64,000 nt of DNA, from positions 2,018,501-2,082,500 of the forward strand of contig NZ_CP146343.1 in assembly GCF_037055275.1 (NCBI RefSeq), given 5' to 3'. This DNA is from Pseudomonas sp. ML2-2023-3 (GTDB taxonomy: Bacteria; Pseudomonadota; Gammaproteobacteria; Pseudomonadales; Pseudomonadaceae). Positions within the stretch are counted from its first letter, which is position 1. Each line of letters opens with the position of its first letter. The notes beneath the pieces were generated by a model. The model was not told where the DNA came from, made no database searches, and worked only from the letters and a program-made list of their open reading frames with translations. This document shows, one piece after another, positions 1 through 8,428 of the stretch. Both the position numbers and the translations under genes were made by a program.

Positions 1-435
1 GACAGCTTTGTGATCATGGCGCGTACCGATGCACTGGCCGTTGAAGGTCTGGAGTCTGCCCTGGAGCGTGCAGCGGCCTGCGTTGAAGCGGGCGCGGACA
101 TGGTGTTCCCCGAAGCCATCACCGAACTGGACATGTACAAGCTTTTCGCCAACCGGGTGAAGGCGCCGATTCTGGCCAACATCACCGAGTTCGGCGCGAC
201 ACCGCTGTACACCACAGAGCAGCTGGCTGGCGCTGATGTCTCGCTGGTGCTGTACCCGCTGTCGGCATTCCGGGCGATGAACAAGGCGGCAGAAAACGTC
301 TATACCGCCATCCGCCGCGACGGTACCCAGCAAAACGTGATCGACACCATGCAAACCCGCATGGAGCTATACGACGCCATCAACTATCACGAGTTCGAAC
401 AGAAGCTCGATGCGTTGTTTGCCTCAAAGAAATAA
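1..435 (+). CDS. prpB: Methylisocitrate lyase PrpB, 3' part
   Basis: The window opens in frame inside this gene; 144 C-terminal residues are present and the 5' half lies to the left. PrpB cleaves 2-methylisocitrate to pyruvate and succinate, the last step of the methylcitrate cycle for propionate. The visible part begins with the conserved strand FVIMARTDA and continues through a GADMVFPEA segment typical of the isocitrate lyase/PEP mutase barrel. The catalytic KKCGH loop would be upstream and is not seen. The gene is followed by prpC in the same direction across a REPIN. Identification rests on this core and on the prpC-acnD-prpF-prpD context, which is firm. Confidence 0.93.
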   Translation, partial: DSFVIMARTDALAVEGLESALERAAACVEAGADMVFPEAITELDMYKLFANRVKAPILANITEFGATPLYTTEQLAGADVSLVLYPLSAFRAMNKAAENVYTAIRRDGTQQNVIDTMQTRMELYDAINYHEFEQKLDALFASKK

Positions 436-451
436 CAAGACGCTGTGATCC

Positions 452-538
452 TGTGGGAGCGGGCTTGCTCGCGACAGGGTCAGCGCAATGATTCAGGCAA
501 ACCGTGTTGCCTGAATTGCGAGCAAGCCCGCTCCCACC
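452..538. repeat. REPIN with nested perfect inverted repeat
   Basis: Two REP palindromes in opposite orientation (left arm starting GTGGGAGCGGGCTTGCTCGC, right arm its complement ending GCTCCCAC) surround a short spacer. Inside the spacer is a perfect 10-bp inverted repeat, ATTCAGGCAA at 491-500 and TTGCCTGAAT at 507-516, with a 6-base loop. The whole can fold as a long hairpin between prpB and prpC. REP doublets of this type are abundant in fluorescent Pseudomonas and can stabilise or attenuate the transcript. Confidence 0.9.
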
Positions 539-595
539 TGTACATTGAATAAAGAACTTGCCGAATCCCTAACAAATTCAAGATTGGAGAGCGCA

Positions 596-1723
596 ATGGC
601 CGAAGCAAAAGTATTGAGTGGTGCCGGATTACGCGGCCAGGTTGCCGGGCAAACAGCCCTGTCCACCGTAGGTCAAGAAGGTGCGGGCCTCACTTATCGT
701 GGTTATGACGTACGTGAACTGGCAGCCGATGCCCGCTTCGAAGAAGTGGCTTACCTGCTGCTGTACGGCGAACTGCCAAGCCAAACCGAACTGGCTGCCT
801 ACACGGCCAAGCTGCAAAAGCTGCGTGATTTGCCTCAGGCATTGAAAGAGGTGCTGGAACGCATCCCTGCCGACGCCCACCCGATGGACGTGATGCGCAC
901 CGGTTGCTCTTTCCTGGGCAATATCGAGCCGGAGAAGGACTTTTCCGAGCAGCACGACAAGACCGACCGTCTGCTGGCAGCCTTCCCGGCGATCATGTGC
1001 TACTGGTACCGCTTCAGCCACGACGGCAAACGCATCAACTGCGTAACCGACGAAGAGTCCATCGGCGGCCACTTCCTGCACTTGCTGCACGACAAGAGGC
1101 CAAGCGAGTTGCACGTCAAAGTGATGAATGTGTCGCTGATTCTCTATGCCGAGCACGAATTCAACGCTTCGACCTTTACCGCACGGGTTTGCGCATCGAC
1201 CTTGTCCGACCTGTATTCGTGCATCACGGCGGCCATCGGCTCGCTGCGTGGCCCGTTGCACGGTGGTGCAAACGAAGCAGCGATGGAAATGATCGAGCGC
1301 TTCGGCTCGGCGCAAGAAGCGGTCGAAGGCACCCTCGGCATGCTGGCGCGCAAGGACAAGATCATGGGCTTCGGCCACGCGATCTACAAAGACAGCGACC
1401 CGCGTAACGAAGTGATCAAGGGCTGGTCGAAAAAACTGGCTGACGAAGTGGGCGACACCGTGCTGTTTCCGGTCTCCGAAGCCATCGACAAAACCATGTG
1501 GGAGCAAAAGAAGCTGTTCCCCAACGCCGATTTCTACCATGCCTCGGCGTACCACTTCATGGGAATCCCGACCAAGCTGTTCACCCCGATCTTTGTCTGC
1601 TCACGCCTGACCGGCTGGGCGGCGCATGTGTTCGAGCAGCGTGCCAATAACCGCATCATCCGTCCGAGCGCCGAGTACATCGGCGTAGAACAGCGCAAGT
1701 TCGTGCCAATCGAACGTCGCTGA
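596..1723 (+). CDS. prpC: 2-Methylcitrate synthase PrpC
   Basis: 375 residues, the usual length. PrpC condenses propionyl-CoA with oxaloacetate to 2-methylcitrate in the cytoplasm. The citrate-synthase fold is recognisable by LRGPLHGGANEAAM and by the GFGHAIYKDSDPR motif carrying a catalytic His; the Asp is expected in the C-terminal third. The open frame reaches back to 545, but the ATG at 596 is preferred: GGAGA lies 5 bases upstream and the N-terminus MAEAKVLSGAGLRGQ matches Pseudomonas PrpC, whereas the upstream stretch runs out of the REPIN. It lies between prpB and acnD, both codirectional, and is probably part of the prp operon. Confidence 0.96.
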   Translation: MAEAKVLSGAGLRGQVAGQTALSTVGQEGAGLTYRGYDVRELAADARFEEVAYLLLYGELPSQTELAAYTAKLQKLRDLPQALKEVLERIPADAHPMDVMRTGCSFLGNIEPEKDFSEQHDKTDRLLAAFPAIMCYWYRFSHDGKRINCVTDEESIGGHFLHLLHDKRPSELHVKVMNVSLILYAEHEFNASTFTARVCASTLSDLYSCITAAIGSLRGPLHGGANEAAMEMIERFGSAQEAVEGTLGMLARKDKIMGFGHAIYKDSDPRNEVIKGWSKKLADEVGDTVLFPVSEAIDKTMWEQKKLFPNADFYHASAYHFMGIPTKLFTPIFVCSRLTGWAAHVFEQRANNRIIRPSAEYIGVEQRKFVPIERR

Positions 1724-1750
1724 TCAAGCAGGCAGAGAGCCGACTGAAGG

Positions 1751-1834
1751 GTGGGAGCGGGCTTGCCCGCGATGGAATCAACGCGGTTTGACTGATAAAC
1801 CCAGCGTCGGCATCGCGAGCAAGCCCGCTCCCAC
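1751..1834. repeat. REPIN between prpC and acnD
   Basis: A REP doublet: GTGGGAGCGGGCTTGCCCGC at 1751 and the inverted copy GCGAGCAAGCCCGCTCCCAC ending at 1834. It has the same family and layout as the REPIN at 452-538 but no perfect central inverted repeat. It lies in the 158-base gap before acnD. Confidence 0.88.
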
Positions 1835-1881
1835 ATGAGTCCTTTGCCCTTTTGTAACTACCGTGATCGAGTCCTGCGCCA

Positions 1882-4473
1882 ATGAATACTGAATTTCGCA
1901 AAACACTACCGGGCACCCGGCTGGATTATTTCGACACCCGTGGGGCAGTCGACGCGATCAAGCCCGGTGCTTACGACACCCTGCCTTATACCTCCCGCGT
2001 ACTGGCCGAAAACCTGGTTCGCCGCTGCGATCCTGCCACCCTGAATGCATCGCTGAGCCAGTTGATTGATCGCAAGCGCGATCTCGACTTTCCATGGTTC
2101 CCGGCACGTGTGGTGTGCCACGACATTCTGGGCCAGACCGCGCTGGTCGACCTTGCCGGCCTGCGTGACGCCATCGCCTTGCAGGGCGGTGATCCGGCCC
2201 AGGTCAATCCGGTCGTGCCGACCCAGCTGATCGTTGACCACTCGCTGGCTGTCGAGTGCGGTGGTTACGACCCCGAGGCGTTCGAAAAGAACCGCGCCAT
2301 CGAGGACCGTCGTAACGAAGACCGTTTCCACTTTATCGAGTGGACCAAAAAAGCGTTCAAAAACGTCGATGTGATCCCGCCGGGCAACGGCATCATGCAC
2401 CAGATCAACCTGGAGAAAATGTCTCCGGTGATCCAGGTGCGCGACGGTGTGGCATTCCCGGATACCTGCGTGGGCACAGACAGCCACACGCCTCATGTGG
2501 ATTCACTGGGCGTAATCGCCATCGGTGTGGGCGGCCTTGAAGCCGAAAGCGTGATGCTTGGCCGTGCGTCGTGGATGCGTTTGCCGGAAATCGTCGGCGT
2601 GGAGCTGACCGGCAAGCTGCAGCCGGGCATTACCGCCACCGATATGGTGCTGGCGCTGACCGAGTTCCTGCGCAAGCAAAAAGTAGTGGGTGCCTGGCTG
2701 GAGTTCTTCGGCGAAGGCGCTGCGGCACTCACCCTGGGCGATCGCGCGACGATCTCCAACATGGCCCCGGAATACGGCGCCACGGCCGCGATGTTCTACA
2801 TCGACCAGCAAACCATCGACTACCTCAAACTGACTGGCCGTGAAGACCAGCAAGTGCAGTTGGTGGAGAACTACGCCAAGGTCAGCGGCCTTTGGGCAGA
2901 CAGCCTCAAGGGCGCGCAATACGAGCGCAGCCTGAGCTTTGACCTGTCATCGGTCGTGCGCAACATGGCTGGCCCGAGCAACCCTCACGCCCGTGTGGCC
3001 ACCACTGACCTTGCCGCGAAGGGCATTGCCGGGCAGTGGGACGAAGTGCCAGGGCAAATGCCCGACGGTGCGGTCATCATCGCGGCCATTACCAGTTGCA
3101 CCAACACCAGCAACCCGCGCAACGTGATTGCGGCGGGGCTGATGGCGCGCAACGCCAACAAGCTCGGCTTGAGCCGCAAACCGTGGGTCAAGACCTCTCT
3201 GGCACCGGGCTCCAAAACCGTTGCCCTTTACCTCGATGAAGCCGGTTTGACTCACGAACTGGAAAAGCTGGGCTTTGGCGTCGTGGCGTTTGCCTGCACG
3301 ACCTGCAACGGCATGTCTGGTGCGCTGGACCCTGCCATTCAGCAGGAAATCATCGACCGCGACCTGTACGCCACTGCCGTACTGTCGGGTAACCGCAATT
3401 TTGACGGGCGTATTCACCCTTACGCCAAACAGGCGTTTTTGGCCTCCCCGCCGTTGGTGGTGGCCTACGCGATTGCCGGAACCATCCGTTTTGATATCGA
3501 AAAAGATGTGCTGGGTCTGGATGCCCAAGGCAATGAAATCCGCCTGAAAGATATCTGGCCCAGCGACGAAGAAATCGACGCGGTGGTCAAGGCAGCGGTC
3601 AAGCCCGAGCAGTTCCGTCAGGTTTACATCCCGATGTTTGCCATTCATGAAGACACCGGCCCGAAAGTCGAGCCGCTGTATGACTGGCGCCCGCAAAGTA
3701 CTTACATCCGTCGTCCGCCCTATTGGGAAGGTGCATTGGCCGGTGCGCGTCCACTCAAAGGCATGCGCCCGCTGGCGGTGCTGCCGGACAACATCACCAC
3801 TGACCATTTGTCGCCGTCCAACGCCATCATGCTCGACAGCGCCGCGGGTGAATACCTGGCGAAAATGGGCTTGCCGGAAGTCGACTTCAACTCCTATGCG
3901 ACTCACCGTGGCGACCACCTGACCGCACAGCGGGCAACCTTCGCCAACCCGAAACTGTTCAACGAGATGGTGATCGAGGACGGCAAGGTCAAACAGGGTT
4001 CGCTGACCCGTCTCGAGCCGGAAGGCCAAGTGATGCGCATGTGGGAAGCCATCGAGACCTACATGGACCGTAAGCAGCCGCTGATCATCATCGCCGGTGC
4101 CGACTATGGCCAGGGCTCGTCCCGCGACTGGGCTGCCAAAGGTGTGCGTCTGGCGGGTGTCGAGGCCATTGCTGCCGAAGGCTTTGAGCGTATTCACCGC
4201 ACCAACCTGGTGGGTATGGGTGTATTGCCGCTGGAGTTCATGCCGGGTACCAACCGTAAAACCCTGCAGATCGACGGCAGTGAAATTTACGATGTGATCG
4301 GCGAGCGCACCCCGCGAGCCACCCTGACACTGGTGATCACCCGCAAAAATGGCGAGCGCCTCGAAGTCCCCGTGACCTGCCGCCTGGATACCGCTGAAGA
4401 GGTATCGATCTATGAGGCGGGTGGCGTGTTGCAGCGCTTTGCCCAGGACTTCCTGGAATCAGCCACCGTTTGA
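1882..4473 (+). CDS. acnD: Fe/S-dependent 2-methylcitrate dehydratase AcnD
   Basis: 863 residues, the AcnD length. This aconitase-family enzyme dehydrates 2-methylcitrate to a methylaconitate isomer and works together with PrpF. The three cluster ligands are visible: Cys406 in SCTNTSNP and Cys472 and Cys475 in CTTCNGMSG. A swivel domain near the C-terminus contains GADYGQGSSRDWA with the substrate-binding SR pair. The start at 1882 (MNTEFRKTLPG) has no strong ribosome-binding site, but no better start lies nearby. prpF begins 47 bases downstream. acnD with prpF is the alternative to the cofactor-free PrpD route; here both coexist in one locus, as in other Pseudomonas. Confidence 0.96.
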   Translation: MNTEFRKTLPGTRLDYFDTRGAVDAIKPGAYDTLPYTSRVLAENLVRRCDPATLNASLSQLIDRKRDLDFPWFPARVVCHDILGQTALVDLAGLRDAIALQGGDPAQVNPVVPTQLIVDHSLAVECGGYDPEAFEKNRAIEDRRNEDRFHFIEWTKKAFKNVDVIPPGNGIMHQINLEKMSPVIQVRDGVAFPDTCVGTDSHTPHVDSLGVIAIGVGGLEAESVMLGRASWMRLPEIVGVELTGKLQPGITATDMVLALTEFLRKQKVVGAWLEFFGEGAAALTLGDRATISNMAPEYGATAAMFYIDQQTIDYLKLTGREDQQVQLVENYAKVSGLWADSLKGAQYERSLSFDLSSVVRNMAGPSNPHARVATTDLAAKGIAGQWDEVPGQMPDGAVIIAAITSCTNTSNPRNVIAAGLMARNANKLGLSRKPWVKTSLAPGSKTVALYLDEAGLTHELEKLGFGVVAFACTTCNGMSGALDPAIQQEIIDRDLYATAVLSGNRNFDGRIHPYAKQAFLASPPLVVAYAIAGTIRFDIEKDVLGLDAQGNEIRLKDIWPSDEEIDAVVKAAVKPEQFRQVYIPMFAIHEDTGPKVEPLYDWRPQSTYIRRPPYWEGALAGARPLKGMRPLAVLPDNITTDHLSPSNAIMLDSAAGEYLAKMGLPEVDFNSYATHRGDHLTAQRATFANPKLFNEMVIEDGKVKQGSLTRLEPEGQVMRMWEAIETYMDRKQPLIIIAGADYGQGSSRDWAAKGVRLAGVEAIAAEGFERIHRTNLVGMGVLPLEFMPGTNRKTLQIDGSEIYDVIGERTPRATLTLVITRKNGERLEVPVTCRLDTAEEVSIYEAGGVLQRFAQDFLESATV

Positions 4474-4520
4474 TCACTGCGCCGGGGTCACGTGCCCCGG
4501 CCTCAAGAGGACTGTGTGTT

Positions 4521-5711
4521 ATGGCCTATGCAGCGCAAATCAGAATTCCCGCGACTTATATGCGTGGCGGCACCAGCAAGGGCGTGTTCTTCAGCCTCCT
4601 GGACCTGCCTGCCGCGGCTCAGGTGCCGGGTGCAGCCCGTGATGCCTTGCTGCTGCGAGTAATCGGCAGCCCCGACCCGTACGAAAAGCAGATCGACGGC
4701 ATGGGGGCTGCCACTTCCAGTACCAGCAAGACCGTGATCGTGAGCAAAAGCCTGCATGCCGATCACGACGTGGATTACCTGTTCGGCCAGGTCGCCATCG
4801 ACAAGCCATTTGTGGACTGGAGCGGCAACTGCGGCAATCTGTCGGCGGCCGTGGGTTCGTTCGCCGTCAGCAGCGGCTTGGTGGATGCGGCACGCATTCC
4901 CGATAACGGCACGGCCGTGGTGCGTATCTGGCAGGCCAATATCGGCAAGACCATCATTGCCCATGTGCCGATCACCGACGGTGCCGTGCAGGAAACCGGC
5001 GATTTCGAGCTGGATGGCGTGACCTTTCCGGCGGCTGAAGTTCAGCTGGAGTTTCTCAATCCGGCAGCGGATGAAGAGGGGGCGGGCGGCTCGATGTTCC
5101 CGACGGGCAATCTGGTGGACGACCTTGAAGTGCCGGGCGTTGGCACCTTGAACGTGACGATGATCAATGCCGGGATCCCGACGATTTTCGTTAACGCACG
5201 GGACATTGGCTATACCGGTGCGGAGCTGCAAAACGACATCAACAGTGACCCAAAAGCCCTGGCCATGTTCGAAACCATCCGCGCCCATGGTGCATTGCGC
5301 ATGGGACTGATCGACACACTTGAAGACGCTGCCAAGCGTCAGCACACGCCCAAGGTCGCCTTCGTTGCGCCGCCTGCGGCGTATGTGTCGTCCAGTGGCA
5401 AGCCGGTGGCTGCGCAGGATGTGGACTTGCTGGTACGGGCCTTGTCGATGGGCAAATTGCACCACGCTATGATGGGAACCGCAGCCGTTGCCATTGGTAC
5501 GGCGGCGGCGATTCCGGGCACGCTGGTCAATCTGGCGGCGGGTGGTGAATTGCGCAGTGCCGTGCGTTTCGGCCATCCGTCAGGCACCTTGCGTGTGGGG
5601 GCGCAGGCGCGCCAGGTCAACGGCGAATGGACCGTGACCAAAGCCATCATGAGCCGCAGTGCGCGGGTGTTGATGGAAGGCTGGGTGCGGGTGCCGGGCG
5701 ACTCGTTCTAA
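4521..5711 (+). CDS. prpF: 2-Methylaconitate cis-trans isomerase PrpF
   Basis: 396 residues. PrpF isomerises the 2-methylaconitate made by AcnD so that aconitase can rehydrate it. It has the diaminopimelate-epimerase-like double-domain fold, with the characteristic N-terminus YMRGGTSKGVFF and the NCGNLSAAVG segment. The frame is open from 4470, but the ATG at 4521 follows AAGAGG by about 10 bases and gives the family N-terminus MAYAAQIRIPATY. It is codirectional with acnD and probably translated from the same message. Confidence 0.95.
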   Translation: MAYAAQIRIPATYMRGGTSKGVFFSLLDLPAAAQVPGAARDALLLRVIGSPDPYEKQIDGMGAATSSTSKTVIVSKSLHADHDVDYLFGQVAIDKPFVDWSGNCGNLSAAVGSFAVSSGLVDAARIPDNGTAVVRIWQANIGKTIIAHVPITDGAVQETGDFELDGVTFPAAEVQLEFLNPAADEEGAGGSMFPTGNLVDDLEVPGVGTLNVTMINAGIPTIFVNARDIGYTGAELQNDINSDPKALAMFETIRAHGALRMGLIDTLEDAAKRQHTPKVAFVAPPAAYVSSSGKPVAAQDVDLLVRALSMGKLHHAMMGTAAVAIGTAAAIPGTLVNLAAGGELRSAVRFGHPSGTLRVGAQARQVNGEWTVTKAIMSRSARVLMEGWVRVPGDSF

Positions 5712-5716
5712 ATCCG

Positions 5717-5742
5717 GTGGGGCGGGCCTGCCCGCTCCCACT
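5717..5742. repeat. REP-like palindrome after prpF
   Basis: A compact imperfect palindrome, GTGGGGCGGGC-CT-GCCCGCTCCCAC, derived from the same REP sequence found in the two gaps upstream. It has no T-run, so it is a hairpin that may modulate the prp message rather than an obvious terminator. Confidence 0.7.
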
Positions 5743-5843
5743 GACTGACATCAGTATTTCAGAGCAGGCATTCAGATCTGCCATGCAACGACCCTGACCC
5801 TGAGGATGGAACACGACACCTACCCACTCTTTGGAGACACCCC

Positions 5844-7328
5844 ATGAGCGCCAACGTCGACCTCAACAACCGCCCCGACTATGACCGGGTTTTGCAGGAC
5901 ATTGCCGATTACGTCCTGACCTACACCATCACCTCCCCCGAAGCCCTGAATACTGCGCGTAACTGCCTGATGGACACCCTGGGCTGCGGCCTGCTGGCGC
6001 TGCGTTTTCCGGAATGCACCAAGCACCTGGGGCCAATCGTCGAGGGCACCGTGGTGCCGTTTGGCGCTCGCGTGCTGGGTACGTCGTATCGTCTCGATCC
6101 GGTCAAGGCAGCGTGGGACATCGGCTGCATCGTGCGTTGGCTGGATTACAACGACACCTGGCTGGCGGCTGAGTGGGGTCATCCCTCGGACAATCTGGGC
6201 GGCATCCTGGCGGTGGCCGATCACCTGTCGCAAAAGCGTATCGCCCAGGGTGAAGCGCCGCTGACGGTACGGGCTGTGCTGGAAGCCATGATCATGGCTC
6301 ACGAGATTCAGGGGGTGATTGCCCTGGAAAACTCCTTCAACCGTGTCGGGCTGGATCATGTGTTGCTGGTCAAGGTCGCTTCCACAGCGGTATGCGCCAA
6401 GTTGATGGGCGCCAATCGCGAACAGTTGCTGTCGGCGCTGTCCCACGCATTTGTGGATGGGCAGGCGCTGCGCACTTATCGCCATGCGCCGAATGCGGGG
6501 TCGCGAAAGTCCTGGGCGGCAGGGGATGCGTCGAGCCGTGGCGTGCGTCTTGCCGATATTGCGTTGCGTGACGAGATGGGCGTTCCCGGCGTACTCACGG
6601 CACCGCAGTGGGGTTTTTATGATGTGCTGTTCAGCCATACCAACAAGGATCTGGCGCTCAAGCCCGAAGGTCAGCGCGAGTTCAGCCTGAGTCAGCCCTA
6701 CGGCACCTATGTGATGGAAAACGTGCTGTTCAAGATCAGTTTTCCGGCTGAGTTCCATGCGCAAACCGCATGCGAAGCTGCAGTGACACTGCATCCGCAG
6801 GTCAAGGATCGGCTGCATGAAATCGAAAAAATTGTGATTACAACCCATGAATCAGCGATTCGGATCATTTCCAAGCAAGGCAAATTGGCCAACGCGGCTG
6901 ATCGCGATCACTGCATCCAATACATGACTGCAGTGCCGCTGGCTTTTGGCAACCTGGTAGCGGAGCAATACGAAGATGACTTCCACGCCGCGAACCCGAT
7001 CATCGATCAGTTACGGGAAAAAATGGTAGTGGTCGAAGACCCGCGCTACACACGTGAATACCTGGAGGCTGACAAGCGCTCGATTGCCAATGGGATTCAG
7101 GTGTTTTTCAGTGATGGCACCCATACCGGGCAAGTGGTGGTGGAGTACCCGATTGGCCATCGTCGGCGTCGTGCAGAAGGTATTCCGTTACTGGAAGACA
7201 AGTTCAAGGCCAATCTGGCGACGCGCTTTGCAGGCCAGCGTTGTGCCGGGATTTTTGCGCTGTGCAAGGATCAGGCAGCGCTGGAAGCAATGCCGGTTAA
7301 CAAGTTTGTGGATTTACTGGTGATTTAG
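5844..7328 (+). CDS. prpD: 2-Methylcitrate dehydratase PrpD
   Basis: 494 residues of the MmgE/PrpD family. It dehydrates 2-methylcitrate without an iron-sulphur cluster. Family features include [15 protein letters not shown] near the N-terminus, the [20 protein letters not shown] segment lining the active site, and [11 protein letters not shown] in the C-terminal half. GGAG lies 8 bases before the ATG. It closes the prp locus; downstream is a REP-type hairpin and the convergent ppsR. Its presence next to acnD/prpF means two independent dehydratase routes are encoded side by side. Confidence 0.96.
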   Translation: MSANVDLNNRPDYDRVLQDIADYVLTYTITSPEALNTARNCLMDTLGCGLLALRFPECTKHLGPIVEGTVVPFGARVLGTSYRLDPVKAAWDIGCIVRWLDYNDTWLAAEWGHPSDNLGGILAVADHLSQKRIAQGEAPLTVRAVLEAMIMAHEIQGVIALENSFNRVGLDHVLLVKVASTAVCAKLMGANREQLLSALSHAFVDGQALRTYRHAPNAGSRKSWAAGDASSRGVRLADIALRDEMGVPGVLTAPQWGFYDVLFSHTNKDLALKPEGQREFSLSQPYGTYVMENVLFKISFPAEFHAQTACEAAVTLHPQVKDRLHEIEKIVITTHESAIRIISKQGKLANAADRDHCIQYMTAVPLAFGNLVAEQYEDDFHAANPIIDQLREKMVVVEDPRYTREYLEADKRSIANGIQVFFSDGTHTGQVVVEYPIGHRRRRAEGIPLLEDKFKANLATRFAGQRCAGIFALCKDQAALEAMPVNKFVDLLVI

Positions 7329-7333
7329 AGTGT

Positions 7334-7419
7334 TGTAGTCGCTGCCGAAGGCTGCGATAAGGGCCGAATGACCTTGAGGGTCGCTTCGCAACCCATCGCA
7401 GCCTGCGGCAGCGACTACA
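7334..7419. repeat. Second-family REP doublet between prpD and ppsR
   Basis: TGTAGTCGCTGCCGAAGGCTGCGAT at the left pairs with ATCGCAGCCTGCGGCAGCGACTACA at the right, separated by about 35 bases. This is a different REP family from the GTGGGAGC type. It lies between the convergent ends of prpD and ppsR, where it could help separate the two transcripts. A related longer copy is at 48859-48989. Confidence 0.85.
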
Positions 7420-7433
7420 GGTTGATGCAGAAC

Positions 7434-8252
7434 TTACTTGAACCGCCGCTCCACGCCTTTTTCGACCAGGATCTTGGCCGAGATTTCTTCAACCGAGAAA
7501 TGCGTGGAGTTGATGTGCGGGATGTTTTCGCGCTGGAACAGGCGTTCGACTTCTCGGACTTCAAATTCGCACTGGGCAAAACTGGAGTAGCGGCTGTTGG
7601 GCTTGCGTTCGTTGCGAATGGCGGTCAAACGGTCCGGATCGATCGTCAGCCCGAACAGCTTGTGTTTGTGTTCACGCAGGGCCGCAGGCAGCTTGAGGCT
7701 TTCCATGTCGTCATCGGTCAGCGGGTAGTTGGCCGCGCGGATGCCGAATTGCATGGCCATGTACAGACATGTAGGGGTTTTGCCGCAGCGCGACACGCCC
7801 ACCAGAATCAGGTCGGCCTTGTCGTATTTGTGGGTGCGGGCGCCGTCGTCGTTGTCGAGGGCGAAGTTCACCGCCTCGATACGCTCCATGTAGTTGGAGT
7901 TGTGGCCAATGGAGTGGGATTTTCCCACCGAATACGAGGAATGCTCGCCCAGTGCCTGCTCCAGCGGGGCCAGGAAGCTGGAGAAGATGTCGATCATGAA
8001 ACCATTGGACGTGGCGAGGATCTCGCGAATGTCCTGATTGACGATAGTGTCGAAAATTATCGGGCTATAACCGTCTTTTTCGGCGGCGATATCGATTTGT
8101 TGTACCATTGCCCGCGCTTTGTCCACGCTGTCTATATAAGGGCGCGTGAACTTGCTGAAGGTCACATTTTCGAATTGAGCCAACAAACTTTGGCCCAGGG
8201 TTTCGGCAGTTATGCCCGTGCCATCGGAGATAAAGAAAGCAGATCGTTTCAT
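7434..8252 (-). CDS. ppsR: PEP synthase regulatory protein PpsR (kinase/phosphorylase)
   Basis: 272 residues, DUF299 family. PpsR is a bifunctional ADP-dependent Thr kinase and Pi-dependent phosphorylase that switches PEP synthase off and on. The P-loop is visible at residues 152-159 (GVSRCGKT), and the N-terminus [17 protein letters not shown] is characteristic. It is transcribed divergently from ppsA across 176 bases, so enzyme and modifier share a regulatory region. Confidence 0.95.
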   Translation of the reverse strand: MKRSAFFISDGTGITAETLGQSLLAQFENVTFSKFTRPYIDSVDKARAMVQQIDIAAEKDGYSPIIFDTIVNQDIREILATSNGFMIDIFSSFLAPLEQALGEHSSYSVGKSHSIGHNSNYMERIEAVNFALDNDDGARTHKYDKADLILVGVSRCGKTPTCLYMAMQFGIRAANYPLTDDDMESLKLPAALREHKHKLFGLTIDPDRLTAIRNERKPNSRYSSFAQCEFEVREVERLFQRENIPHINSTHFSVEEISAKILVEKGVERRFK

Positions 8253-8428
8253 TTGCGCCTGGGGCCTTAAGCTGGTGACGATTCTTGGATATGATAGGCG
8301 CGCTTTTGTCGCGCTACATGACAGGCAGTGTCACTTATTTTCCGGGTCCAGGCCACAATCGCTGCGATGACTCATGATGAGTATTCAGCGCCCTGAGCTT
8401 TTCCAACACAGTTAGTGGAGAGATCACC

